Both the position numbers and the translations under genes were made by a program. Below, in pieces: positions 18,285 through 27,355 of a DNA stretch of 64,000 nt. The stretch's first letter is position 1; every line of letters begins with the position of its first letter. Below the pieces are notes generated by a model. That model was not told where the DNA came from, searched no databases, and saw only the letters and a program-made list of their open reading frames with translations. The DNA comes from an uncultured Roseobacter sp. Its GTDB lineage: Bacteria > Pseudomonadota > Alphaproteobacteria > Rhodobacterales > Rhodobacteraceae. The stretch lies in the NCBI RefSeq assembly GCF_947495275.1, contig NZ_CANLYL010000007.1, forward strand, positions 1-64,000, written 5' to 3'.

Positions 18285-19301
18285 TTAGCGGAACGGAGGC
18301 GAGTAGATCAGGCCACCGTTTGTCCACTGCGCGTTGAGGCCGCGCGCCAGACCGATCGGTGTTTCTTCACCGATGTTCTTGGCGAAGACTTCACCGTAGT
18401 TGCCGCCTGCGGCAATCGCGCGCTTGGCCCAGTCGGCATCCAGACCGAGCATTTCGCCCAATGTGCCTTCGGTTCCAAGCAGACGCGCCACTTCAGGGTT
18501 CTCTGTGCTCGCCGCCATCTCGTTGATGTTGGTCGATGTCACACCCAGCTCTTCAGCTGTGACCAGCGCATTCAGCGTCCAGCGCACAACATCACCCCAT
18601 TCGTCGTCGCCATGACGCACAAGCGGGCCCAGAGGCTCCTTGGAGATGATTTCCGGCAGCAGAACGTGATCGCCCGGGTTCTCGAAGGTCGCACGTGTCG
18701 ATGCCAGACCGGATGCGTCCGTTGTGTAAGTGTCGCAAGCGCCGGCAAGGTATTGTTGCTGACCTTCCGCGTTTGTCTCGATTGGCACCGGCTCGTAGCT
18801 GATGTTGTTGGCGCGGAAGAAGTCAGCAAGGTTCAACTCGGTTGTTGTACCTGTCTGAATGCAGACGGTTGCGCCATCAAGATCCTTCGCTGAGGACACG
18901 CCCAGCGCTTTGGGGACCATGAAGCCCTGACCATCATAGTAGTTCACACCAGTGAAGGTGAACTTGAGGTCAACGTCGCGGCTGAAGGTCCACGTGGTGT
19001 TACGTGCCAGCATGTCGATTTCGCCGGAGGCCAGAGCGGTGAAGCGCGTCTTGCCGGTTGTCGGCACGAATTCAACGGCATTCGGGTCATTCAGAACAGC
19101 AGCGGCGACAGCGCGGCATACAGCAACGTCAAAGCCCTTCCACTCGCCGTTTGCGTCGGGAGCCGCAAAGCCCACCAGACCTGTGGTGACGCCACAGTTC
19201 AGTTTGCCGCGTGCTTTGACGTCGTCCAACGTACCAGCAGCCGCTGCACCGGCCGAAAGACCAGCAATGGTCAGCGCGCCAAGGATTACAGATTTTTTCA
19301 T
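18285..19301 (-). CDS. bztA: Amino acid ABC transporter substrate-binding protein (BztA/AapJ)
   Basis: A 338-residue periplasmic binding protein of family 3. The Sec signal peptide (MKKSVILGALTIAGLSAGAAAA) is followed by GTLDDVKARGKLNCGV and the family stretch FDVAVCRAVAAAV, then TTWTFSRD. It captures acidic amino acids and their amides for the BztBC-D complex. ATG 19301 is preferred over an upstream ATG at 19349 because it starts a clean signal peptide and has GGAAGAGG about six bases before it. It is the first gene of the operon. Confidence 0.94.
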   Translation of the reverse strand: MKKSVILGALTIAGLSAGAAAAGTLDDVKARGKLNCGVTTGLVGFAAPDANGEWKGFDVAVCRAVAAAVLNDPNAVEFVPTTGKTRFTALASGEIDMLARNTTWTFSRDVDLKFTFTGVNYYDGQGFMVPKALGVSSAKDLDGATVCIQTGTTTELNLADFFRANNISYEPVPIETNAEGQQQYLAGACDTYTTDASGLASTRATFENPGDHVLLPEIISKEPLGPLVRHGDDEWGDVVRWTLNALVTAEELGVTSTNINEMAASTENPEVARLLGTEGTLGEMLGLDADWAKRAIAAGGNYGEVFAKNIGEETPIGLARGLNAQWTNGGLIYSPPFR

Positions 19302-19491
19302 TTTTACCTCTTCCTGATTTTCCGCCATTTTTGACGGGTCGACCGGCAACTTGAGCGCCGGAGGCGATGTTGGAAGTTATTGCCTTCCAAGTGGGCGACA
19401 TACTGCTCGGATTCAGGCGAAAACGTCAAGGGCGGGGGCCTGAAAATCACGCCCGCCCATACGTAACTTATCGTGTGAGTTGCCGTTATCG

Positions 19492-20208
19492 CTAACTTTC
19501 CGGCTGACAGAGGTCAAAAACCACTTTGGCGTGTTCAAATGCGTCCTGTTTTATCGCAGCCGCCGCCTCGGCGTCCTCATCCGCGCCCCATTGTTCCGCC
19601 TGCCAGAGTTCATCGAGACGTGAAATGTCCCAAATCGCTTTGGATGTTTTCACATCTTGCGCGGCCGCGAAGGCGAGAATCAGCGACCCAGAGAGACTGA
19701 CAAGGTCGTGAAACGCGGCAAGCTCAAAATCAGTCAGCGCATGCACCTGTGCTCTGAGGCGCGCGAGGGCCGCGCTGTCCTGGGGCTGATGCATGACGCC
19801 TGATCGTGGCTCAAGCGTCACACCTAACACTGTGCTTGCCCAGGCCAGCATGGGATCCCATTGCTCGGCCTGACGGGCCACAAGCTCTGCCGGTTGATCG
19901 GCGCGGTAGCACAACAGATCGCTGTCCCCATAATCCGCCAGCATATCGGCCACTTCCGCGTGCTGGAGCGCCACCTTGTCCAACGCCGCATTGGCGGTGC
20001 GGGTGAAGGGCATGGTTGTCGGATCAACGTATTCTTGCTGCGCGTCCCACTCCGCAGCAATGGCCGCAGCCAACCTGCGGGTCGGCACCACCAGCGCCTT
20101 CTTTGCCGGCGTCTTGACCGGCTTTGTGTCCAGGGTGATCGCATATCCGCCCTCGCCCTCCACAGCCTCCGCTGATGTCCAGAACCGTTTTGCTTTCCAC
20201 TCGCTCAT
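19492..20208 (-). CDS. ATP12 family F1-ATPase assembly chaperone
   Basis: A 238-residue protein of the ATP12 family, which in mitochondria guards the F1 alpha subunit; the alphaproteobacterial homologues are presumed to do the same. Family segments seen include LDTKPVKTPAKKALVVPT, AAEWDAQ and WDPMLAW, with a C-terminal region rich in SGSLILAFA and W residues. ATG 20208 (MSEWKAKRFW) is chosen; it overlaps the HAD gene stop by four bases. It is the last gene of a coupled four-gene minus-strand operon. Confidence 0.9.
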   Translation of the reverse strand: MSEWKAKRFWTSAEAVEGEGGYAITLDTKPVKTPAKKALVVPTRRLAAAIAAEWDAQQEYVDPTTMPFTRTANAALDKVALQHAEVADMLADYGDSDLLCYRADQPAELVARQAEQWDPMLAWASTVLGVTLEPRSGVMHQPQDSAALARLRAQVHALTDFELAAFHDLVSLSGSLILAFAAAQDVKTSKAIWDISRLDELWQAEQWGADEDAEAAAAIKQDAFEHAKVVFDLCQPES

Positions 20209-20879
20209 GGAAAGGCCCTCCAATGATCGTCGAGCGCCGCCTCCAGGTCGTCAAAATCTGTGACAACTTTTCTGGCCGCGCGCAGGGCGGATATCGGATG
20301 ATACCCCCAGCTGACGCCAAAGCCGTGCACGCCAGCGGCAGCCGCCATTTCCATGTCGAAACTTGTATCGCCAATCATCACCGTTCCGGCGGGCTCGGTG
20401 CCTGCATCCGTCATCGCTTGCAGGATCATCGAAGGATGCGGCTTTGAAGGATGAAAATCCGCCACTTGCTGTGTCACAAACAGCCCTTCCAGATCATGGG
20501 CTTCGATCAGCTTGTCGAGGCCGCGTTTCGATTTACCCGTCGCTACCCCCAATAGCGTGTCCGGCTGGGCATGCAGCCGGGCCAGCGTCTCTCTGGCCCC
20601 AGGGTAAAGCGGCGAAGACTGGGCAGCGCCGGTTTGTGCCCGCAACGCAATATAGGCGTCCTTATAGGCCGCCACCATGCGCAGATGATCCGCATCCGGT
20701 GCCAGCCGCGCCATCGCGACATCCAGCGAAAGGCCGACAATGCCAAGGATCGCGTTGCGTTCGGGAACCGGTAGGCCCACCGCCTCGAAGGCCAGCGTCA
20801 TCGCGGCGATGATATCGCCCTGACTGTCCACAAGTGTGCCATCCACATCGAAGATCACCAGCCGCAGCTCTGCGCTCAT
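20205..20879 (-). CDS. HAD superfamily hydrolase (phosphoglycolate phosphatase-like)
   Basis: A 224-residue HAD phosphatase. Motif I is IFDVDGTLVDS (nucleophile Asp10 and Asp12), motif II TGKSKRG, the motif III lysine lies in FHPSKPHPS and motif IV is MIGDTSFDMEMA. An alpha-helical cap is inserted between motifs I and II, as in the Gph/PGMB subfamily. The substrate is not evident. It overlaps both neighbours by four bases: the pseudouridine synthase upstream and the ATP12 gene downstream. Confidence 0.9.
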   Translation of the reverse strand: MSAELRLVIFDVDGTLVDSQGDIIAAMTLAFEAVGLPVPERNAILGIVGLSLDVAMARLAPDADHLRMVAAYKDAYIALRAQTGAAQSSPLYPGARETLARLHAQPDTLLGVATGKSKRGLDKLIEAHDLEGLFVTQQVADFHPSKPHPSMILQAMTDAGTEPAGTVMIGDTSFDMEMAAAAGVHGFGVSWGYHPISALRAARKVVTDFDDLEAALDDHWRAFP

Positions 20880-21916
20880 TCCAACGCCTCGAACGGGTCA
20901 TCGGCGGCGAGATCTTCCGTCCAGCCAAAGGTCTCCCAGCTTTGCGCCATGTGATCCGGCATCGGTGCCGTCACGGTGATGATCTGGCGGGTTTCTGGAT
21001 GCTCAAACCGCATCATCCGCGCGTGCAGATGCAGTTTTTTGGAAATGATCCCCCCGAGCTGAGCGCCCCACCCGTCGCCGAGGTTTTCCTGGCCGGAGCC
21101 GCCGTATTTGCCGTCCCCGATGATCGGGTGACCAATCTCTGCCATATGCGCGCGCAACTGGTGGGTCCGGCCCGTGACCGGTTCCATCGCCACCCACGCC
21201 GCCCGCGAAGCAACGCGGTAAAGCGTGGCGTAAAGCGTATGCGCACGTTTTGCGCCGGGCGTGTCCTCAACGTCGCGTGGATGGACGGCGATCATTTTTT
21301 CACCTTCACCGCCTTTGCCGTGACCCGGGGCTTTGACAAGCCCGTAGCGCACCTCTCCCAGATAGGGGCTCGGCACGCCGGCAACCAGCGCCCAATAGAT
21401 CTTGCGGGTGTCGCGATGTCGCATGGCTGCGGTCAGGGATTTTGCGGCAAGCCGCGTGCGCGCCAGCAGCAGAACGCCGGAAGTATCCTTGTCCAGCCGG
21501 TGCACCAAGCGCGGTTTTTCATCAAAGCCGAATTTCAGCGCTTCCGACAGCCCGTCCACATGGCGGGTTTGCTTTGACCCGCCCTGCGTCGGCAGCCCGG
21601 CCGGTTTGTTGAGGGCAATGACATGCTCATCCCGGTAGATGACGCAGGACTGGATCAGTTTGGCGTCCGCGTCCGACACACGGCGCTTTTCAGGAAGGGG
21701 TGCTGCCTGATCCGGCAGCGGCGGGATACGCACCTGCTGGCCCGCCTCTATCCGCGTGGCGGCCTTGACGCGGCCCCCATCAACCCTGATCTCGCCCTTG
21801 CGGCACATCTTTTCGATGCGCCCCTGACTGATTTGCGGAAACTGCTGGCGAAACCAGCGATCAAGGCGCTGATCGCCATCGTCGGTAGCCACGGTGAGTG
21901 TCTGCACCCTGCTCAT
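20876..21916 (-). CDS. RluA/RluC family 23S rRNA pseudouridine synthase
   Basis: A 346-residue synthase. The N-terminal S4 RNA-binding domain (QRLDRWFRQQFP ... GEIRVDGGRVKA, about residues 16-70) is followed by the catalytic domain with LVHRLDKDTSGVLLLA, whose Asp is the nucleophile, then VTGRTHQLRAHMA and HPIIGDGKYG. The S4 domain points to the RluC/RluD type, probably acting on 23S rRNA. Start and stop overlap crcB and the HAD gene by four bases each. Confidence 0.92.
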   Translation of the reverse strand: MSRVQTLTVATDDGDQRLDRWFRQQFPQISQGRIEKMCRKGEIRVDGGRVKAATRIEAGQQVRIPPLPDQAAPLPEKRRVSDADAKLIQSCVIYRDEHVIALNKPAGLPTQGGSKQTRHVDGLSEALKFGFDEKPRLVHRLDKDTSGVLLLARTRLAAKSLTAAMRHRDTRKIYWALVAGVPSPYLGEVRYGLVKAPGHGKGGEGEKMIAVHPRDVEDTPGAKRAHTLYATLYRVASRAAWVAMEPVTGRTHQLRAHMAEIGHPIIGDGKYGGSGQENLGDGWGAQLGGIISKKLHLHARMMRFEHPETRQIITVTAPMPDHMAQSWETFGWTEDLAADDPFEALE

Positions 21917-22293
21917 AGCAACACCATCCGCATCAGCCAGAGCCCCGCTATTAGTCCCATGATCGACAAGCCCACGGAGAGCGCCATATAAACCCCTGCC
22001 AGCCCAAGGTTGCCACGTTCGATCAAGGTGACGGATTCAAGCGAAAAAGCCGAGAAGGTCGTGAACCCACCCAAAATCCCGGTCATCACAAAAGGCGCAA
22101 GATGTGTCAGGCCCCGATGCGCGGCCAGTACGACAAATGCGCCCATCAGAAACGACCCCACGATGTTCGCAGCCATGATTGCCAGCGGCAGCTCTGTGGG
22201 GCCGGTCAGGCGCAGCACAGAGACCCCCCAGAGAAAGCGCAGGGACGCCCCGATTGAACCACCAAGGGCCACCATGATCAGAGTTTTCATCAT
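21913..22293 (-). CDS. crcB: Fluoride efflux channel CrcB/Fluc
   Basis: A 126-residue membrane protein with four hydrophobic helices and the Fluc signatures GGSIGASLRF, NIVGSFLMG and the TM3-break motif GGFTTFSAFS. It forms a dual-topology dimeric fluoride channel. Start MMKTLIM (22293, or 22290) is used because the longer upstream frame is Arg/Pro-rich and lies within the pentapeptide gene. No fluoride-riboswitch-like structure was recognised upstream. The stop overlaps the pseudouridine synthase start. Confidence 0.93.
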   Translation of the reverse strand: MMKTLIMVALGGSIGASLRFLWGVSVLRLTGPTELPLAIMAANIVGSFLMGAFVVLAAHRGLTHLAPFVMTGILGGFTTFSAFSLESVTLIERGNLGLAGVYMALSVGLSIMGLIAGLWLMRMVLL

Positions 22294-22351
22294 GGGCGGT
22301 CTGTCACGCACGCCCGCTCGATTGTCAAGTTTTGTACGGCCCGGGAAAGAT

Positions 22352-23149
22352 CTATTTCCAAATTGCCCGCTTAAAGTTGCGTGCATCGGCAAATTGGCCA
22401 TCGGTCGCGCCCTGCAAAGCCAGCAATCGGGTCGAGGTAATATCTGCCTTGTCAAAGACAGCGCCCGCCACCGACGCGCCGGTCAGATCGGCGCCGCCAA
22501 GGGTCGCCATCGACAAATCGGCATCTGTCAGGTTGGCGTCGCGCAGCTTGGCGAATTCCAGGTCAGCCCGGGACATCAAGGCCCCCGTCAGATCAGCACC
22601 ATCCAGCAGCGCCTTGCGCAGAACACCCCGCATCAGACCCATGGACTGGTTGCGCATATCCGCAGAGAAATCCGCACCACGCAGATTTGCACCGGTCAGA
22701 TCAGCACGGGTGAAATCTGCGGCGGCACGCGAATTCTCCAGATCTGCGCCGGTGAAATCCGCATTGTGGAATTGCGTTTGAAACAGGGAGGCACCGCGCA
22801 GGCTGGCACCTGAGAAATCAGACTTCAAAGCCCAGGCCTGATCGAGAACGGCGTCGTCAAACCTCGCCCCGGAAAAATCAGTGCCGTTGAACGCAGCGGC
22901 ACGCAAAATCGCACCGGAAAAATCCAGACCAGAAAGATCGAGCCCGTTGAGCCGCATACGGGTGAAATCCGCCGGGTTTGTCTCAGTGGATTTCGCCAAG
23001 CGGTCTGCGACTTCTTCGCGGGTCAATTCCGCTTCGACCATCCGCGGCAGGGTCAGATCGACACCGTCCATTGCAGATTGTGTCAATCCGGCGGAGCCCT
23101 GAAAGCACAGAAACAGGGCGAGTATCGCAAAGATGGCTCTGGTCATCAT
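22352..23149 (-). CDS. Secreted pentapeptide-repeat protein
   Basis: A 265-residue protein with a Sec signal peptide (AIFAILALFLCFQGSAG; likely cut after residue 20-25), then a helical stretch of about 40 residues, then about 30 consecutive A(D/N)LXX-type pentapeptides from LDLSGLDFSGAIL to DKADIT, which should fold as a right-handed quadrilateral beta-helix. The C-terminus ends in a short non-repeat tail. Export makes a DNA-mimic (Qnr/MfpA-like) role unlikely. The function is unknown. It lies 58 bases upstream of crcB on the same strand. Confidence 0.88.
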   Translation of the reverse strand: MMTRAIFAILALFLCFQGSAGLTQSAMDGVDLTLPRMVEAELTREEVADRLAKSTETNPADFTRMRLNGLDLSGLDFSGAILRAAAFNGTDFSGARFDDAVLDQAWALKSDFSGASLRGASLFQTQFHNADFTGADLENSRAAADFTRADLTGANLRGADFSADMRNQSMGLMRGVLRKALLDGADLTGALMSRADLEFAKLRDANLTDADLSMATLGGADLTGASVAGAVFDKADITSTRLLALQGATDGQFADARNFKRAIWK

Positions 23150-23283
23150 GGGCCCTTTCGGCGCGCGGAGCAGACAGCTGGCAGCATGCCCCGCCCCTCC
23201 CTCTGGACAAAGCGCCGACCGGGGAAGATCACGAAATCGTTATATGGCACCGCTTGCCCACGCGACGTGACAAAGCCCAGCGC

Positions 23284-24609
23284 CTAGTTTTCCTCACGCC
23301 GCGCCCGCAGCTTGGCAAAATACTCCACGCGCTTTTTCATTTCACGCTCATAGCCGCGCTCCGGGGGCGCATAAAACGCCGGGCGCTCCATGCCATCGGG
23401 AAAGTAGTGTTGCCCGGAAAAACCGTCTTCGGCGTCATGATCATAGGCATAACCATCGCCGTATCCCTCATCCTTCATCAGCGTCGTTGGCGCATTCAGG
23501 ATGTGCTTGGGTGGTGGTTCTGATCCGGTTTCTTTGGCCAGACGCATCGCCTGCTTGAATGCCACGTAAGCGGCATTGGATTTCGGTGCCAGCGCCAGGT
23601 AGATCACCGCCTGCCCAAGGGCCAATTCGCCCTCCGGAGAGCCAAGGCGCTCGTAGGTGGCCCAGGCATCCAGACACAGACGCGTGGCCTGAGGGTCCGC
23701 CAGACCGATGTCTTCGGTTGCCATCCGGGTGATCCGGCGCGCCAGAAAACGCGGGTCTTCTCCCGCCGTCAGCATCCGCGCCAGCCAGTACATCGCGGCA
23801 TCCGGGTCCGACCCGCGCACGGATTTGTGCAGCGCCGATATGAGATTGTAGTGCCCATCGCCGGATTTATCGTATTGCGCGGCCCGTCGTTGCAGTCGGG
23901 CGGCCAGTTCCTTCGGGTCCATCGGCGCGTCAGGTGCCATGGACGCTAGCTGTTCGATGAGATTCAGCAGCGCACGCCCATCGCCATCGGCCATTTCCAG
24001 CAGGGCCGTACGCGCCGTGGTAGTCAGCGGCAATTTCTTGTCCAGCATTTGCTCCGCGCGCGCGGCCAACTCCTCAAGCGCCTGCGGATCAAGCCTTCGC
24101 AGCACAAGGACCTGCGACCGCGACAGCAGGGCGGAATTCAGCTCAAACGAAGGGTTTTCCGTGGTCGCCCCGACCAGCACGATGGTGCCGTCTTCCATAT
24201 GCGGCAAGAAACCATCCTGCTGCGCCTTGTTGAAACGGTGGATTTCATCGACGAACAGCAGCGTGCCCTGCCCTATCCGTTGTCTTGTCTTTGCGGCCTC
24301 AAAGACTTTACGCAACTCGGATACACCCGAAAAAATAGCGCTTATCTGCACAAACGCTCGGTCTGACGCGTCCGCCAGTAACCGCGCTATTGTGGTCTTG
24401 CCCACACCCGGCGGCCCCCAGAAGATCAACGAGGAAAGCGCATTTGCCGCCAGCATCGCGCCAAGGGGCGCATCCTCACCCAGAAGGTGATCCTGACCGA
24501 TCACCTCGCTCAATCGTGCAGGCCGCAAACGGTCCGCCAGAGGACGGTCACGGGGTTCAGGTGCTTGTTCGCGCGCGGTGTCCGGCAGGTCGCCAAAGAG
24601 ATCGGTCAT
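23284..24609 (-). CDS. rarA: Replication-associated recombination protein A (RarA/MgsA)
   Basis: A 441-residue AAA+ ATPase that acts at stalled replication forks. Walker A is GPPGVGKTT, Walker B LLFVDEIHRFNKAQQD, sensor 1 VGATTENPSFELN and the arginine finger region LLSRSQV; the C-terminal tetramerisation domain carries MYWLARMLTAGEDP and YPDG-type HYFPDGMERPAFY. Length and the start MTDLFGDLP fit the family. It seems to be transcribed alone, 134 bases before the pentapeptide gene. Confidence 0.95.
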   Translation of the reverse strand: MTDLFGDLPDTAREQAPEPRDRPLADRLRPARLSEVIGQDHLLGEDAPLGAMLAANALSSLIFWGPPGVGKTTIARLLADASDRAFVQISAIFSGVSELRKVFEAAKTRQRIGQGTLLFVDEIHRFNKAQQDGFLPHMEDGTIVLVGATTENPSFELNSALLSRSQVLVLRRLDPQALEELAARAEQMLDKKLPLTTTARTALLEMADGDGRALLNLIEQLASMAPDAPMDPKELAARLQRRAAQYDKSGDGHYNLISALHKSVRGSDPDAAMYWLARMLTAGEDPRFLARRITRMATEDIGLADPQATRLCLDAWATYERLGSPEGELALGQAVIYLALAPKSNAAYVAFKQAMRLAKETGSEPPPKHILNAPTTLMKDEGYGDGYAYDHDAEDGFSGQHYFPDGMERPAFYAPPERGYEREMKKRVEYFAKLRARREEN

Positions 24610-24699
24610 AACCGGCTTTTACCCCACGCCGGGGTGATTTGAAATCGTCATGATGACCTCTCGGGCACGCTGGCGCATGGGTCAGGTCTCGGCCCGTTC

Positions 24700-25464
24700 T
24701 TAACGCGCCGCCGCCATCCAACCAAGTGTCTGCGCTGTGGGACCGCCGGGTTTGTATTCAGCGCCCAGCGGTGCGCCATACCCCAGATCAGACAGCACCC
24801 GGAAGATATGCGCATAGTTGACCTCGCCATGATCGGGCGCACCCCGATCCGGAACCGATGCAATCTGGATATGTCCGATCACGGGCATCAGATCGGCCAG
24901 CCGGTGGCTGAGATCGCCCTCCATCAGTTGCACATGATAGCAATCGAACATCAGCGCCAGATTGGGCGCGTCCACCTCCGCAATGATCGCCTGGGCCTGA
25001 TCGGTCGAGGTCAGAAAATACCCGGGCGCGTCGTAGCGGTTCAGGGGTTCGATCAGGATTGTGACCCCGTTTTCGCGCGCGCCATCACAAGCGTAGCGCA
25101 GATTGGCGATGAAAGTGTCATGCGCCTCAGATCCGGTTGCATAACCCGCCATGACATGAATACGGCGCGCGTCAATCGCACCGGCATAGGCCAGCGCCTC
25201 GTCTATTGCGGCACGGGCTTGTGCAACCCGGTCCGGCAACGCGGCCAACCCGTTTTCCCCCGCCTCAAGGTCGCCACGTCTGGTGTTGAGCCCCAGCATC
25301 GTCAGCCCGGTCTCCTCCAGCGCTGCCTTTACCAGACGTGCAGGCACATCATAGGGCCAATGGCATTCCACCGCGTCAAACCCCGCGACCTTGGCCGCAT
25401 GAATGGCATCAGGCAAGGGCAGTTCCGCCCAGAGAAAACCAAGATTCGCCGAGAATTGGGTCAT
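24700..25464 (-). CDS. otnI: 2-oxo-tetronate isomerase
   Basis: A 254-residue TIM-barrel protein of the hydroxypyruvate isomerase-like family (AP endonuclease 2 fold). It starts MTQFSANLGFLWAELPLPDAI, with metal-ligand segments ILIEPLNRYDAPGYFL, LMFDCYHVQ and IGHIQIASVPDRGAPDHGE. In four-carbon acid-sugar catabolism it converts 2-oxo-tetronate to 3-oxo-tetronate. It is the last gene of the ltnD-otnK-otnC-otnI operon, overlapping otnC by four bases. Confidence 0.88.
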   Translation of the reverse strand: MTQFSANLGFLWAELPLPDAIHAAKVAGFDAVECHWPYDVPARLVKAALEETGLTMLGLNTRRGDLEAGENGLAALPDRVAQARAAIDEALAYAGAIDARRIHVMAGYATGSEAHDTFIANLRYACDGARENGVTILIEPLNRYDAPGYFLTSTDQAQAIIAEVDAPNLALMFDCYHVQLMEGDLSHRLADLMPVIGHIQIASVPDRGAPDHGEVNYAHIFRVLSDLGYGAPLGAEYKPGGPTAQTLGWMAAAR

Positions 25465-26108
25465 GCGTCCCACTCCACATCGAAATGGGTCACCAGATCG
25501 CCGATCTGCGCGGGTGTGAGCTGGCGGCTCTCAATCCCCCGCATCATCATCGCCAGCCGCGCGGTGTCTTCCAGCTCTTCGATAGCATTGCAGGCCGCCT
25601 CCACGTCTTTGCCAGCCACGACCGGGCCATGATTGGCCAGCATCACAGCACTCCGCTTGCCCGCAAGCCCGCGCACCGCCTGCCCCATGGCCGGATCGCC
25701 CGGTCTGAAGAAGGGCAACAGCGCCACTTTTCCCAGTTTCATGATCGCATAGGGCGTGAGCGGCGGTAGAAAATCATCCGCATCCGCATCAGGCATCAAC
25801 GACAGGGCCACCGCGTGGCAGGAATGCAAATGCACCACAGCGCCCGCCGTGCTACGCGTGTCATAGAAAGCCGCGTGCAGCGGCATTTCCTTGGTGGGTG
25901 GGTCGCCTTCGATGAGCCGTCCTGACGCATCGAACCGCGACAGACGCGCCGGATCAAGTCGCCCGAAACTGGTGCCTGTGGGCGAGACCAGCAGCCCGCC
26001 ATCCTCCGTACGCGCCGATATGTTGCCGGTAGACCCGCCCGTCAGTCCCCGGTTAAACATTGACTTGGCCAAAAGGCAGATCAACTCGCGCAGCGCCGCT
26101 TCTGTCAT
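25461..26108 (-). CDS. otnC: 3-oxo-tetronate 4-phosphate decarboxylase
   Basis: A 215-residue class II aldolase/adducin family protein. Seen are GGSTGNISARTEDGGLLVSPTG, the acid residue region KEMPLHAAFY, and the metal-binding histidines in VVHLHSCHAVA and MLANHGPVV. In the established tetronate pathway it decarboxylates 3-oxo-tetronate 4-phosphate to dihydroxyacetone phosphate. It overlaps otnK and otnI by four bases each, so the three proteins are translationally coupled. Confidence 0.88.
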   Translation of the reverse strand: MTEAALRELICLLAKSMFNRGLTGGSTGNISARTEDGGLLVSPTGTSFGRLDPARLSRFDASGRLIEGDPPTKEMPLHAAFYDTRSTAGAVVHLHSCHAVALSLMPDADADDFLPPLTPYAIMKLGKVALLPFFRPGDPAMGQAVRGLAGKRSAVMLANHGPVVAGKDVEAACNAIEELEDTARLAMMMRGIESRQLTPAQIGDLVTHFDVEWDA

Positions 26109-27355
26109 GTGCCTGCCCCCAGCACGGCCGCCGCCTTTGCAAAATAATCCTCGGCCCCGAAGTTTCCCGATTTGAGGGCAACAACCAAGCCGTTACCTGC
26201 CCGCAGTGCTGGCACGCCGGGGTCAATCTCCGGTCCGATTTCCAACGTCGTCAGGCGCAGCCCCTCGACCACCGCACCAGAGGTTTCGCCCCCTGCGGTC
26301 AGGATTTTCGGAACGCCGGCAGCCACCAGCAGGCGCGCCACGTCTGCGAAAAAGGCCTCCAGCGCCTGTGCGGCGTTCTCGCGCCCGAACTGCCGTTGCA
26401 CTTCTGCGATGCTTTCGGGGTCAGCGGAACTGTAGACCAAAGGGATGCCCTCCGATGTCAGCGCCCAGTTGGTCACGGTTTCCGGCGACAGTTGCTGCGT
26501 GATCACCTCTGCGGCGCTGATCTCAAACGACGGGTGCGATGTGCGATGTGCGGCAACCTGGGCCCGTGTCGCCCTCGAGCAGGACCCGGACAAGGCCACG
26601 CATTTTCCAGCCTCGCCCCGCCAGGTCGTGGCGCGCGGAACCATCATGCCGCGCCGGGCAAAATTCTGCGGCAGCCCCAATGCCACACCTGATCCGCCGG
26701 TGATCAGCGGCAAACCGTCAGCCGCCGCGCCAATTTCCATCAGGTCCGCATCGCGCAGAGCATCCACAACGATGAGGCGTTTGCCCGCCATATGTTCCGC
26801 CTGCAAGGCATCTTTGATCGATGCCGCCCCGGCCAGAACGGCCCCCGCCCCCACATGGCCCACCGCATGGCGGGTTTGCGGGGCCAGCCAACGGCGGATG
26901 TCGGGGTCTGTCATCGGGGTCAGCGGGTGGTTCTGCATGCCGCTTTCATTCAGCAATCTGTCAGCCACAAACAGGTGGCCTTGATAGATTGACCGACCGG
27001 TGCCCGGAAATGCGGGGCAGACGATCACCTTTTCGGCCCCCAGCGCTTCGATCAACGCATCCGCAACCGGACCGATGTTCCCTTCGGGTGTGGAATCGAA
27101 GGTCGAGCAATATTTAAAAAATATCTGCACACAGCCCTGCGCGCGCAGCCATTCCAAAGCAGCCAGAGAGTGACGGACCGCCTCGGCAGGGTCGATCGAG
27201 CGTGATTTCAGGGCGACGACCCCGGCGTCGACATCCTCCGCGGCAGGGGATTCAGGAACGCCGGTGTATTGTACCACGCGCATCCCCTGTTTCGACAGCG
27301 TATTGGCCAGATCAGACGAGCCCGTGAAATCATCTCCGATACACCCCAACAGCAT
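26105..27355 (-). CDS. otnK: 3-oxo-tetronate kinase
   Basis: A 416-residue four-carbon acid sugar kinase (former DUF1537). The N-terminal motif GCIGDDFTGSSDLANTL binds substrate and the C-terminal nucleotide-binding half carries KILTAGGETSGAVVEGL and GNFGAEDYF. It phosphorylates 3-oxo-tetronate at O4 before decarboxylation by OtnC. It starts one base inside the ltnD stop (TGATG), a tight coupling. Confidence 0.92.
   Translation of the reverse strand: MLLGCIGDDFTGSSDLANTLSKQGMRVVQYTGVPESPAAEDVDAGVVALKSRSIDPAEAVRHSLAALEWLRAQGCVQIFFKYCSTFDSTPEGNIGPVADALIEALGAEKVIVCPAFPGTGRSIYQGHLFVADRLLNESGMQNHPLTPMTDPDIRRWLAPQTRHAVGHVGAGAVLAGAASIKDALQAEHMAGKRLIVVDALRDADLMEIGAAADGLPLITGGSGVALGLPQNFARRGMMVPRATTWRGEAGKCVALSGSCSRATRAQVAAHRTSHPSFEISAAEVITQQLSPETVTNWALTSEGIPLVYSSADPESIAEVQRQFGRENAAQALEAFFADVARLLVAAGVPKILTAGGETSGAVVEGLRLTTLEIGPEIDPGVPALRAGNGLVVALKSGNFGAEDYFAKAAAVLGAGT

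Noticed and set aside
22294..22351. Fluoride riboswitch upstream of crcB
   Set aside because: The 58-base gap shows no recognisable pseudoknot pattern of the crcB riboswitch.
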